A stretch of DNA of 64,000 bases from Diaporthe sp. PMI_573 (taxonomy: Eukaryota; Ascomycota; Sordariomycetes; Diaporthales; Diaporthaceae): assembly GCA_021399435.1 (NCBI GenBank), contig JAJTUP010000040.1, positions 434,001 through 498,000 of the forward strand. The letters are read 5' to 3'. The notes under the pieces are model-generated. The model ran no database searches. It was not told the origin of the DNA and worked only from the letters and a program-made list of their open reading frames with translations. The position numbers and the translations under genes were made by a program. The stretch's first letter is position 1. Each line of letters opens with the position of its first letter. Below, piece by piece: positions 43,413-54,493 of this stretch.

Positions 43413-45070
43413 ATGGTCGACCTGGACGCTCGCCAAGGGAAGGATCAAGCCGTGATGAACGCCTTCATAGCCTCCTTCGACCCTCTGCGCTTTCAGCGGC
43501 TGCTTATTCGTTGGGTGGCCTGCGACAACGTCCCTTTTAACAAGTTGGAGAGCCCTCACTTCCGAGAGCTTATGGAATACGCGAACAGCGCCATTATCGA
43601 GTCTGGAAGTCTCCCGACCCATAACACGATGCGCGAGTGGATCGTACGGACCTTCAATTGCCATAAAGGCGTCGTGACTGAGCTTCTCAGTCGCTCCCTC
43701 AGCCGCATTAATGTCTCCTTTGACGTGTGGACGTCCCACAAGTTCACATCTCTCCTCGGCCTCACCGTACACTTTCTTGACGACGAAGGCAAGTTCCGCA
43801 CGTTCCTGCTCGGCTTACCGCAAATCGAGGGCCGTCACAGTGGCGAAAACCTTGCGGGTCGCGTAAGTGAGATCACCCACGAATATGGCTTCGACGGTCG
43901 CGTGGGGTACTTTGTCACAGACAACGCAGAAAGTAACGACACATGTCTGGAAGAGCTCCCTATTGAGCTTGGCTTCAATAAGCAGCACCGCCGGCTTCGG
44001 TGCTGCGGACATATCATTAATCTCGTCGCCCGATCCATCCTATTTGGAACAGATGCCAAAGCCTTCGAGGAGGACTGCCAAGCCGACAAGGAGATACAAG
44101 ACGAGATGAGGTTGTGGAGGGCGAAAGGGCCAATTGGCAAGCTGCATAACACTGTTCACTGGGTGCAGCGATCCGGCCAGCGCATCGAGAAGCTCCACAA
44201 GCTCCAGAGTATTGAGAACACGGCTTTAGGTCTAGAAGACAGAGCAACCTACGATGTGATCATGGATAACGCAACCCGCTGGAACTCATCCGAGGCGATG
44301 ATGGAGCGAGGCTATCAACTTCGGAATCCTCTTGACTCCCTAGTCCAGGCGGAGGTCACGGAATGGGACCAGTATGTTGCCATGAGGACGGGGAAGGGGA
44401 CAAGGCCGATGCCGAAGAGGAGCCGAAAGAAGCCTGCAATTGTGGACGATAAGATGTCTAGTGAGGACTGGGCAGTGATTGCAGAGTACCTGGCCATACT
44501 GAAGCCGCTAAAGATAGCCACGAAGCGTCTAGAAGGCAGACCTGAAGAGGGTATGGAAAGCCTGGTTTTAGCATTGATTCCTACTGACAGGACTATAGGG
44601 AAATACGGTGCAATCTGGGAAGTTCTACTAACTATGGAGTGGCTTCTCAAGCTTTTGGAGGAGTCAAAGATGCAACACGAACACGACGAAGAGCCCTATC
44701 TACGGATTGGTTGCAACCTCGGCTGGATGAAGCTGGATAAGTACTACACACTCACTGAAGATAGCCCAGTTTATCTCGCGGCCCTTGTCCTCCATCCTGC
44801 TTTTCGTTGGCCCACTGTCGAGTCTCAATGGGCCGATCACCCCGATTGGTTAGAGAGGGGAAAGGCAGCCGTACGAGAGCTGTGGGAAGAGTATCGAAAA
44901 TCCCCCGTCGAGCAGGATACGATACCGGAACAACCGACTGCTGCGAGAAAAACAACAGACCTGGACGATTTTATGGCGTCAGTTAGGAAGCTCAGCACTC
45001 AGTGTGCGCCTTCAGCTCCACCTACACGAGATGAGTACGCCGAGTGGTTGTCCACTTCTGACCCGAGAAT
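43413..45070 (+). mobile_element. hAT element 3, both ends lost
   Basis: A long clean frame: RFQRLLIRWVACDNVPF, INVSFDVWTSHKF (first Asp), GYFVTDNAESND (second Asp), RLRCCGHIINLVARSIL, MDNATRWNSSE, then a C-terminal part to DEYAEWLSTSDPRI. The BED finger and left terminus are missing because hAT element 2 ends 22 bp upstream. The dimerisation domain is missing because a pogo fragment begins at about 45066. About 550 of an expected 750 residues remain, with no internal stop. Confidence 0.88.
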
Positions 45071-45594
45071 AATCCAACATCCAATGGCTGGAACAGATGA
45101 GAAGAATGCGGTGGCATGCTGATAGGGATAATGTTGTGCTCTTTGCAGTACTGCTCAAACTCCGCTGATACATGGCTCTCATGGCCATCGAGGATGAGCA
45201 TCCGGTACGCACCCTTTGTCCGTTGCTTCGTATGCTTATCGAAGTGCCGAATCTATTCAAGACCAGTCTCGTTATCTGTCTACCCATTTGGAGTAGGCTT
45301 GATTATCCAGCTTGGTGGGAAGCCTGACTCTGTTGTCTAGTTGGTAAGGTGGTAGGCGCCTTGCACGATGACGAACGGCGGAATATACCAGCCCTTTGCA
45401 TTAATGCATTCAATGACTGTTGCCCATTCCCGGTTTCCAGGCTGTACAGATTTAGCCTTTCCATGGCGATCAGAACGTGTAACAACCATTGATGCAGTTA
45501 TCACACCCATTATGAAGCCAGTTTCGTCAAAGTTGTACAGGTCGTCGTCTGTGATCCCATACTTGGCCACAGGGTTGAAAGCCACTCCACTCAA
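45066..45594 (-). pseudogene. pogo/Fot5-like transposase core fragment
   Basis: From 45594: YGITDDDLYNFDETGFIMG (first Asp), NREWATVIECINAKGWYIPP, then in a shifted frame KGAYRMLILDGHESHVSAEF (second Asp) and MPPHSSHLFQPLDVGLFS (third Asp). Frameshifts lie near 45340. Both ends are cut. It is a different subfamily from the elements at 17.7 and 35.9 kb. Confidence 0.82.
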
Positions 45595-45599
45595 TCCAC

Positions 45600-46990
45600 T
45601 GAATGTCTCAGGATAGTGGATCCACTGGAGGCTGTCGTGGATTAGGGTGGATTGGGTGGATTGGCAAATGCCTCAATTCGTGATGGCGAAGCTATTCCCG
45701 AAGCCCTTGCCCACCTAAGTGCCCTGTTCCAGGCTCCAAGCGAGACTATCTCTAACTGGCTTCCATCTCGTCTTGAACACTCGCCACCTGAGTAAGCCAC
45801 TGTGTTGCCCACACTTCAAGTTGTTGATCTGACATCGGAGCCAATTCGAGATTGACTCTTTCTTCATATATCGAGATAAAGAAGGGATCTAAATCATGAA
45901 TAATACCCGCCCTCAGCCATGACCGCAATACCTGGCACATCCCGATAATCTGGGCTTCAAGTTGGTGGCGCAGAGGGCTCACCATCCGACCTGCTGCTGA
46001 GAAAAGACGCTCACACTCTGCAGACATGGGTTGTATTGTGAGAAAATCAAGCGCCATTCGAGACAAGTTTGGATACTTGAATCGCTTTTCGTGCCAGTAA
46101 GCGAGAGGATCGTCGATTGAGCCATCGCTACTTTCGCAGTGCGTAATCCAATGGAGGTATTCGTCTTCGCCTGGCGTGAGGCCATCTTGACCTGCTTCTG
46201 TCGCTGTGTAGTGGTTTCGTTTAAGGTATTCCCGGAACGGATTGTCCGAAGTCTTCCGCTGCTTTGGAACTGGCTCAACGGCGGATGGCCTCTCTGTAGG
46301 TAAAGTAGCCTCCCGATATTCAAAACGCCAGACATCGTGAACGATTTTTTCCGCCTCGTCAATCCACTCGGGGCGGTCAGTCCAGTTGCGTTCAAACCAT
46401 TTCCATCGGTATGCGGGATGGAGCGCCAGGCCAGTGTAGTACATGGGCGTCTCACTCAATGTCTCGTAGTACTTGTTTAATTTTTGCCAGCCCAAATTGA
46501 TGTTGATCCTGAAGTGTTCAGGATCAGGGAAGCCTTTGGCGATATCCTTGAAGTGTTCAAGCTGCTCGAGAAGGAATTCGAAGCCTTGAATCACGTCCCA
46601 AATATTGCCATATGACCCAGTCCACCCACGCTTCCGCTTGCGGATCTGGCCGTCGCCTTCGAGCATCTTGATCGTGGCTTCGTAGTAACCAAGGATTTGC
46701 GCAAATAATTCGACCACCTCCCAGTCCTTGTCGGACAGCTGGTTCTCTGGCTGGCAAATAAAGGGCAATGTGAGCGACGTCTTAGGGCGCCCCTCTTGGT
46801 CTTATTCTGTTGCCCAAAGTCGATTCGATGGTGGGCAACGAGTCGCTCGATATAGTCGCGAAGCAGTAGAGCTCGTCGTATCATATACGACTGTGACTAT
46901 CGTTGTCCAAAATAACATCCAACGGCTTTCTGGCGTTGAGTTTAGGGTCAGACGACTTGGTGAGGGCTTCTTGTTGAATGCTGCGAAGCA
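45600..46990 (-). mobile_element. hAT element 4, 5' truncated
   Basis: The minus-strand frame 46768-45752 (338 codons) covers the transposase C-terminal half: INLGWQKLNKYYETLSETP, ALHPAYRWKWFERNW and TIQPMSAECERLFSAAGR (dimerisation). Upstream, out of phase, are RALLLRDYIERLVAHHRID and LNARKPLDVILDNDSHSR, the DN.(T/S)RW region. Catalytic core and BED finger are absent. GTGGATT motifs at 45616-45664 look like subterminal repeats of its right end. Confidence 0.8.
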
Positions 46991-47242
46991 TACCAGTCAA
47001 CAAGTCAGATGTGTGGATAGCTACCACAAGATTGAAACAGGAAAAAGTACATGTATTGACGGCCTCATGACAATATGGCACTTACGGAGCAATCTTAAGT
47101 ATATCTATCGAGACTTATGTCATCCCAATGAGAAAGCCCAGGACATTCAAATGGTACTTATTGTATGCATTCCAAAATTGCGCTGTTCAGAAGCTTCATG
47201 GTGTGTTTGACATAGGGTAGCAACATTGCCAGGCTATGTTAG

Positions 47243-49719
47243 TAGTGATGTTGTACAGTTTGTACAACCTTGTTGTACGTACGTACGTACAGGAAGAAAA
47301 TGTACGTACATGTACTATGTACGTACGACTGAGCCCACTATATTCCAAATCAGGTAATTTATGGGTCATGCCGTACAAGTACCGAGCTGTACAAAACTTT
47401 GCCGGCTTAACAACTCAGCGTTACTCTGCCATTCTCTCCCAATTGAACGCATCGCCAAAAAAGATGGCCCCTGCCAAAGCTGACGCTGCCTTCATTTGGC
47501 GACAGTTTATCGACCTCGGCCGCTCGAACCCCAAGAAAAGCAAGCGATACAGATGCCGTCACTGCCAGAAGGACTTTGCAGCCACCTCTGTTGGGAGGCC
47601 GAAAGAGCACCTCGCTGCGTGTGACAAATGGCAAGCTACGCAGCGACAAGAGCGCCAAGCTCGAGATAACGCCGGCTATCTTCCCTCATATTCTGAAGCT
47701 GTACAAAAGAAGATAACGGAGGTCGGAATTCAGCATATCTCTCAGGACGAGAGCCGCAGTTTCGCCTATGATGCCGCCGCTGCTGTAATCGCCGGCGGTC
47801 GCCCCTTCAGCCTCTTCGAGAGCCGTCGTTGGCGTTATTTCTTCACTCGCATCAAGCCTGGCTGGAAGCCCCCTAGCCGTGCCGTCATCACGCGAATTCT
47901 TCCCGAGTTCTATCAGGAAATCTATGACGAGGTTTTCAAACGTATTACCAGCTCGGAATGGTTCAACATCATATTTGACGCCTCCGATAATGTCTCGGGC
48001 CACAGGATCGTTAATATCTCGGTACAGGTACCAGACGGCCCGGCCTTCTACTGGAAAACACTTGACACAAGAGACGAACAGCACACGGCAGAGAACTGGG
48101 TGCGGCTGATCTGGGGAGAAATGCAGCAACTGTGTGGCGGCGATCTCTCCAGGATCAATTCTATCAGTACGGATACCGAAAATACGGTGCGCTCTGTATA
48201 CAACCTGCTAGGGGGATTCCCAGAGCTCTCACACATCAACTTCTCTCTGTGCGATTCTCACGGCCTTCAGCTTCTGATTAAAGATATTCTTCTTCTTCCC
48301 TTCTTCGAGGATCTCTTTAACAACGTCAGCACCCTGCTCGTGTTCTTCTCACGGTCTAAATTACAATTACAAAGATTGAGAATGTGCCAGCGCACAAGGT
48401 GGAACGGAGTAACTCGCGCGCTGATCAGAAGGTACCGGTGAATTGTTAGCTGCGACTGAGAAATTGATATACTAACCTGCTCGTTCCGAACAGTATAATT
48501 ACACGCTGGGGTTCCCAGTACAATTCTTTCTTCTCCCTCCTCCGTTCTCGAGACCCTGCCAGAGACTGGTCTGTTCGAAAAGATGTACGGGATGAGTTGC
48601 GATCTCAAGATTGCCCCGTTCTCCTGCCCGAAGCGGTTCGGATCATCAAAGACAGCAGCTTCTGGCTAGAACTCGAGGCTGCGATCGCTGTGCTGAAACC
48701 GGTGAACGACTTTCAACACGCTTCTGAGGCTGATGGGGCGGGAATTGCACACGTTGTAAATCGCTGGCTGCAAATCAAAAGCAAATGGGCTGAGATGAGA
48801 GAGGCTGATCAGTTCCGTGATATTCCGTGGGACGATCGATATTGACGCTATATTCAAAGCTAGGCTTGATAAGCAAACGTACGATATACATTGGATCGCC
48901 GATGCCCTCCAGCCTGATACAACAGGTCCAAACTCGAAACTTCCGCCTAGCGTCTTTGCACGCGTACAAGAATATTTGCAGAAACAGCTGGAAAATGACG
49001 ACGAGTATCACCGTGCCCTCTCCGAATTCACACACTTCCGAATGCGTACAGGCGGCCCAGACGGCTTATTCAATAAGCACAGCGCTGTATACGACGATGG
49101 TTTCAGGCCAGCAATGGCGTGGCAGTGCCTCCTCAACCAGGGCTCGATTCTGGCTAGAGTAGCTGTGAAGGTAATGAACACGCTTGCAAACTCCGTACCT
49201 TCAGAACGAAGTTTCTCTGCTATCAGGTTCATACACACGAAAGCTCGAAATCGCCTTACGCCCATGCACGCGGACATGCAGGCCTTCATTTTTATGAATG
49301 ATCGCGTATTAGATCGCCTTAAGGATCAGAAGTACGCGCATAAAAAGCGCTGGGCGGATCTTGAGGAGAAGGACTGGCTGGAACTTGAAGATTCGTACCT
49401 CGAGTTGTTTGTGAATGCGCAGGGCAAGAAGGTCTGGATGGATGGTGTGATGGCCTCTGCCAATGGAGATTTCGAGTGGGAAGGTGTCTTACAGTCGACA
49501 GGTGATATATTGGGGGTTGGTACTGAAGTGGAATCAGTGGTTGGAGACTAGAGTGACAGGAGACCAGGACCGTATGAATGCTCGTACTCAACTGTTGCCT
49601 AAAAAGGAAGGAGGAAATTTGTATGGTACAATTTTGTACGTACAGAAAAGTTGTACGTACGTACAGCTACCCAAAATACAGTACGTACGTACGTACGTGT
49701 ACAGAAAAATGCATCACTA
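47243..49719 (+). mobile_element. hAT element 5 with GTAC-rich ends
   Basis: Ends TAGTGATG (47243-47250) and CATCACTA (49712-49719) form an 8-bp TIR. Inside each are clusters of GTAC: 47253-47326 and 49622-49700. The 8-bp flanks differ (left ATATGTTAG-like, right TGGCCAAC), so no target duplication is seen. The right end coincides with the start of the duplicated Zn2Cys6 segment. Confidence 0.8.
47464..49551 (+). pseudogene. hAT transposase of element 5, one frameshift
   Basis: Start MAPAKADAAFIWRQF. A BED finger (RYRCRHCQKDFAA... KEHLAACDKW) is followed by EWFNIIFDASDNVSGH (first Asp), SISTDTENTVRSVY (second Asp) and NFSLCDSHGLQLLIKDIL. Exon 1 ends 48431; a 62-bp intron (GTACCG to GAACAG, with a TACTAAC branch) joins SIITRWGSQYNSFFSLLRSR in frame. 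Near 48835 (IPWDD) the frame slips by one base, then AIFKARLDKQTYDIHWIADAL and the dimerisation domain NSVPSERSFSAIRFIHTK. This is the Restless-like branch (I(T)RWGSQ, SERSFS), unlike elements 1-4. One base change from being open. Confidence 0.85.
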
Positions 49720-50647
49720 TGGCCAACTCACTCCCATCCGGTCAGAGTACCATCAAAAGGCCAGGGAGATTTTCTCAAACGAAGGCCTTTATAACCCCAA
49801 AGGGAGAAGGGTGACGAGAGCATGTATACACTGTCGAACAAGGAAGGTCAGGTGCTCAGGGGATACACCTTGCAAGTCTTGCACCAAGACGTCCAAGCAG
49901 TACGAGTGTACATATGATCAAACTTCATCAAGCCTAGACAAAGCAACAGCAAACAGCTGCACCGAAAACACTCACAATACCAACCATGTATCCTCTAAAC
50001 AGGGGCCATTGACCCTCGACCTGGGTCAGAACGAGCGGCGTGCGCAACAATCTTCCCCGCAACAGCATCTTCCTCACAGGAATATCAACCCTTCCATAGC
50101 ACCGTCGCTGGCGATTGACCGCAGCGGTCATCCCCAGTTGTCCGAGTGGCACTTGCATGCTCATTTCTTGGGGGATGGTTGCTATGACGGCTCGCCTGCC
50201 TGTGATCCAAATGTGACGAGGCAACCCGGTGATCAGCAGTCATCTGCCGACTACGAACCGGGACGGACCGGCTCCAGCCAATTGCAGGCTCAGGGCCGGG
50301 GACAATTGGAAGCTGGCCAGACAGACCATCCTGACCTAAAAGGCCGTCGAAAGCTTCGGCATGGGGAACCAGGATTGGATTGGGGTAAGACACAGACAAA
50401 TTTACTGGGCAACACTGAGCATCTTACCAAAGACGATACCGAGGGACAGACATTCAATCCAGCGCGCTCCGCTCATTGGGATACAAAGATAATTCAATTC
50501 CAGCCTATCCATATCAAGCCGCGCTGTAATATATCCTCGCATGGTGAAGTGTGCGATGCTGTGACCCAACTTTCGTCGCAGCAAAATCGGCGTGAGTTCT
50601 ACTGTTGTTGTCAGATTATCACCCTTTTAGGTATATGGGACGTGTAA
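49709..50647 (+). pseudogene. Zn2Cys6 transcription factor fragment, copy C
   Basis: Identical in protein sequence to copy A from GQLTPIRSEYH to the stop. Its first four codons (MHHY) come from the hAT-5 terminus, so the native N-terminus is lost. The binuclear cluster is intact. After QQNR the frame runs into a GTGAGT intron and the LTR; removing LTR and one GTTGT leaves GTGAGT...TTTTGTAG, a normal intron of about 65 bp ending at 50839. The downstream exon is not recognisable beyond a few codons. Confidence 0.75.
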
Positions 50648-50663
50648 CTATGGTCCAATTGAT
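49720..50663 (+). repeat. Duplicated segment, copy C (matches 11651-12594)
   Basis: Same 944 bp as copy A, inverted relative to it, 38 kb away. The left border is the hAT-5 right terminus; the right border is only defined by where copy A stops, since here the LTR continues. Confidence 0.92.
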
Positions 50664-50795
50664 GGGGTGGTCACTGTGTGTCTTGTGATCATGTCTTGTC
50701 TAGGTTCTCTAGCGCGACCCCTCCCGTTGGGGGCGTCATGACGGACATATTGATGCCTCAGGCACACACCTCTTGGCTACCCGTCACATCTGACA
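50609..50795 (+). mobile_element. Solo LTR with GTTGT target duplication
   Basis: 187 bp from TGTCAG to CTGACA, flanked by GTTGT at 50604-50608 and 50796-50800. It lies in an intron of the Zn2Cys6 gene fragment. Confidence 0.93.
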
Positions 50796-50948
50796 GTTGT
50801 CATTGTTCTATAAAATGATTATCCTTACCCAGTCTTTTGTAGGGTTGGACGCCTTAGTCCTGGCCACCGAGGAGCGGCTTGTTTGAGGTGCCAGTTGCTT
50901 TGATAAATAATTACCCGTGGGTGGCTGCGGCTTCGTGCACCCACTGCT

Positions 50949-51496
50949 GGCGCAGTGGGCGCCAAAATCGGTTGTCAGCCAAAAAGGGTTGTCAATACCT
51001 CATCTTTTCCAAAATCACATACAAATCAGCTCAAAATCAGGTACCTCTCGGGCTTGGCAACAAATCTATTTCAACATATATACATATTCTGCAATAACCA
51101 TTTGGTGCAGCTTTTCCAAAATTAAACACAAGATTTGCTCTGATGTAAGGATTCTAAAGATCTTCTTCTTTTTCAAAATGGATCAAAATTGACTGAGCTG
51201 TGATGATGTTTATTCCAAATCTGCTCCAATTTGCACTCAAATGGAAGTCCAAAACAGCTCCTCCATTGGAATCAATCAAAACTGATTGAAATCAATTGAA
51301 ATTGATAAGGAAGACTCTCTTGATTGTAAGGTTTCGATATCTGTTCTCTTTTTTTTATTTGAGTCATTTGTGATGGAGGAACCTGGACTTAAATGTACCT
51401 GTTTTTGTATGGGAAGACGTCTAAACTGTACCAAAAAAGATGCTTCTATGACAACCCCCTTTTTGGCTGACAACCGATTTTGGCGCCCACTACGCC
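50949..51496. mobile_element. MITE-like element with 46-bp TIRs
   Basis: GGCGCAGTGGGCGCCAAAAT (50949 onward to 50994) and its inverted copy ending at 51496 match over about 46 bp with three differences. The interior (about 450 bp) is AT-rich and non-coding. The AGTGGGCGCC start resembles non-autonomous hAT termini, but no clear 8-bp target duplication was found. Confidence 0.82.
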
Positions 51497-51949
51497 GGGA
51501 GGCGTTGGGGCAACCGGAGAGAAGCCCCACGGGCAGGGCTTTTCAAAATTATAGGGCGACGGAGATTGGTGGAGACCGAGAAAGGGTAACTCTGGAAGCA
51601 ACTTTGCCGTTGATGAAGCTATAATACGGTCCACAGGTCGGTCTCTCGAGAAGACCACAGTTTCCAGTCAACCCGCTTCAATTGGAAACGCGACGTACGC
51701 CAGTACTGCATTATCACTGACCACTTTGAGCTTGGATCGAACGCAATCTGAAGGGGGTGGGGGCGAATCCATCTGGGAGGGATGTGTCCATCTATAAATG
51801 CATTCACCTAACACCTGCAGGGTGCGGCTAATATTAGATGATGATCATGTTTTTTTGAATCAAGAAAATGGCAATGACACAGTATGTTTGATCTGAATTA
51901 TATAACCGCCAGCTTCTGATCTTACCTTCGCTGGAAGAGCCTACGTCCC
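51497..51949. other. Intergenic
   Basis: 3' flank of the ankyrin gene. Nothing recognised. Confidence 0.4.
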
Positions 51950-52654
51950 CTATTTTGAATATTGCCTTAGCACGTCTGTTACATTATGGTAGCCCCTTGA
52001 TATAGCAAACTCCAATGCTGTCATATCAAACTCTCCTCTAACTTGCATGTCGGCACCGCTTCTCAGCAAAAGCTGAACGGAGAAGCACTGGTTATAAAGT
52101 ACTGCGACTATTAGAGGGGTATCTCCAAAGTCATTCTGTTGATCTATAGCCTCTATACAAGCAGTGCGTACATCTAAAAGATCGGTTGTGTCTCCATCTA
52201 AAAGGAAGCTGAGAAAATCATGAGACTCTTGCTCGGTAGATCCCGCCAGGATGTGCAGTATATTGTCACCAAGGCGGTTCCGGGCAAGAGGATCGGCGCC
52301 GTTCCGAAGCAATGATTTTATTGTTTCGCCTTTGCCTTCTTGAAATTGGTCCGCAGGGATGATGAGGATCCTATGGAACATGTTATCGCCGGACTCGTCC
52401 GGTAGCGGACTATTCAGATCGATATCTGAGCTGGCCAGATACGCTTGGAGGATGTCTCCACCTTGCAAACACGTCAGGTAGAATTCACCTATGTCTATTT
52501 CGGAAGACGGATCATCAGTAAGATTATCATGTATTCCTGTGGGAAAGTTGGTGTTTTCAATCAGGGTCGAGGCTGAGCTGTAGCCACTGGACCAAGAATG
52601 TGCAGGACTAGGTGCTGGACTGGCTGCAATTGTTGAAGTTGGCGAGTCCATCAT
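51950..52654 (-). CDS. Ankyrin-repeat protein, 234 residues
   Basis: Single exon, no defect. The first 45 residues are Ser/Pro/Ala-rich. From about residue 85 four ankyrin units follow: SGDNMFHRILI, IKSLLRNGADPLARNRLGDNI then LHILAG, QQNDFGDTPLIVAVLYNQCF and VQLLLRSGADMQVRGEFDMT then ALEFAISRGYHNV. The pattern resembles the small IkB-like ankyrin proteins of fungi. Such repeats bind partner proteins; the partner is unknown. The start could be either of two adjacent ATG codons. Confidence 0.78.
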   Translation of the reverse strand: MMDSPTSTIAASPAPSPAHSWSSGYSSASTLIENTNFPTGIHDNLTDDPSSEIDIGEFYLTCLQGGDILQAYLASSDIDLNSPLPDESGDNMFHRILIIPADQFQEGKGETIKSLLRNGADPLARNRLGDNILHILAGSTEQESHDFLSFLLDGDTTDLLDVRTACIEAIDQQNDFGDTPLIVAVLYNQCFSVQLLLRSGADMQVRGEFDMTALEFAISRGYHNVTDVLRQYSK

Positions 52655-52986
52655 GTATTTCGACTATCTCTCGCAGATATTGAGATTCAAGGATTGATTC
52701 GAACGGAATCCAGGGTCGTACTTTAAATAGAAAGGATTGGCATAAATATACAAGTTAATGTGAAAATTATGTGCTGTGATGTCTGGTGTAGCACATATAT
52801 CAATAACTGAGTGCATTCTTATAAATTATATATAGTTGATAGAGATATAATTTGTATTTTAGGAATGCGCTTGTTGAATACAGCTTTGGAATCTCATAAT
52901 TAGAGAATGCAGAGACTTTTGAGCTCCTTTTTCCTCAATTAAAGCTCGAACCAAGAAAGAATATGGTTTAAAGCTTAAACTCATTT
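52655..52986. other. Intergenic
   Basis: AT-rich, promoter side of the ankyrin gene. No motif assigned. Confidence 0.4.
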
Positions 52987-53511
52987 TCAAAGATCTTTGT
53001 TTGTGAGGCAACTGAGATAGAAATGGGTATATTTAGCCGTTGGCTTCTTCAGTACTTTGGCCCTGGTAGGACAATACCGGCCGCTCACTATAGCTAGGTC
53101 GCTGATATCACCCATTCCCTTGATATACCCCTTTTTGAGCTTCACGTAGCAGGATGCATAACTCCGCTCGTTCTGTCCGAAGCTGAAGTATAGCTCATCA
53201 GGCTTGAGCATAAGTCCCTCCTCCCGCCTGATAATGTAAGAGGCAAAGGTCATTTCAGGGTACAGGGGGGTAATGTCGTAAATGACGGCAAGGGCCCCAA
53301 GAGCAGTAGCTGTTGCGTTTTCAGAGGCACATGTATAGTGTTGGATGCCATGGCCGAGGGCAACATGAGTGACCGTGAGGTTCATGCTGGGCGCCGGGAG
53401 ACTTTTACTCAAGATGTACGAGTACATGTACGAGTACGAACCTTCTCGTACTCGTACACTGTACGAAAGGTCTCGTACATGTACCTGGGCATCCCTAGTC
53501 TTGGGTACCAT
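52987..53511 (-). pseudogene. DUF3455-like secreted protein fragment
   Basis: The frame holds SLPAPSMNLTVTHVALGHGI, then QHYTCASENATATALGALAV and IYDITPLYPEM. 'ialG.GtQnYtC.......a.GA.A.lyD.t' is the opening of DUF3455, a fungal extracellular family of unknown function. The C-terminal half lacks the family's later conserved parts, and the N-terminal 35 residues derive from a GTAC-rich hairpin, which could be spliced out as an intron (GTACATG at 53484 to AAAAG at about 53403). Signal peptide not seen. Confidence 0.42.
53414..53484. repeat. GTAC-rich hairpin
   Basis: ATGTACGAG...CTCGTACAT outer arms and a GTACGAGTACGA/TCGTACTCGTAC core give a strong palindrome with eight GTAC sites in 70 bp. 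It interrupts the DUF3455-like fragment. Confidence 0.8.
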
Positions 53512-54493
53512 GTTGATGAAGTCAAAGAGCGGCTTAAACCATATCCATGCCTTGTGGCTGCAGTGCAGAAGACATCATTTCAGTACAGACAGATAAATAA
53601 AGAAGTCTCAAAAACCACAGTGTGGCCGAAGCCTTAGAACCTTTCATCACGCAGCCCGGAGTTGATTGGATATTCGGGACTCTGGCGGGATTGGCTGGAA
53701 GCAAGTAGGCGGTTCACAGATGGTTGGTTTACTAGACTAAATAAGCACAGATCCTTTTTCTTTCTCTGCTTCCTTGACACTTATCACAGTACTTTTGCGC
53801 ACTTTTAAGGTTGTACCTCTGCCCGCCTATGCTGCTGTATTTGTGTGTTGTACTTTGAATTCTTTCATTCTCCATATACGGCCTTTTCTGTGCTTTTTTT
53901 TTTGACGTACTTTGGCAGGTTCAGGAGATACTAAGCCATATTTCTGAGTCCTACAGTATAACCAAGTTTCATTGGAAAGGCTTATTCTGAAGTACAGTTG
54001 GAGCTTATAAATATTTATAGAATGGTCAACAATGGGGGATTGCTAAATAAGCGCTACACTGGGGCTTGGATGACCCTCAGCACCCTTACAAGTGCAGTAC
54101 TTAGCTCTATTTCACATAAAGTATTGAAAAGCACGGGCACGACTAAATACAATGAATGTGGGTTGGGGGGGGGGGGTGAGGGGGTTGCCTTGTATCATTA
54201 TTTACCAAGCTGTATAAGAGCACAACTTCGCACTTCTGGGGCAGAACGACATCACCTTTGCAAAATACAGTACTTTTTGAAAGTAACTTGCAGACAGCAC
54301 AATGTCCAGGTGGAAGATGAATTTTCCATGTTGGACTTTTTTTTAAGACAATATCTGGCACACTGGACGTTTCTGAGGCCTGGAAATAGATGTATAAATA
54401 CACTGGAAATTGGTAGTTTTGTTCTTGCAATTTCTTGAAAATGATCAAACCCTACTATATGTACTATTGTATCATTAAAATTCAAATTTGACA
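53512..54493. other. Intergenic
   Basis: Contains a G(12)-type homopolymer near 54164-54176 and AT-rich sequence. Frames here are not convincing. Confidence 0.35.

Noticed and set aside
54160..54180. G-rich homopolymer as a G-quadruplex or telomere-like signal
   Set aside because: A single G run without the spaced G-tracts needed, and no TTAGGG repeats anywhere in the window.
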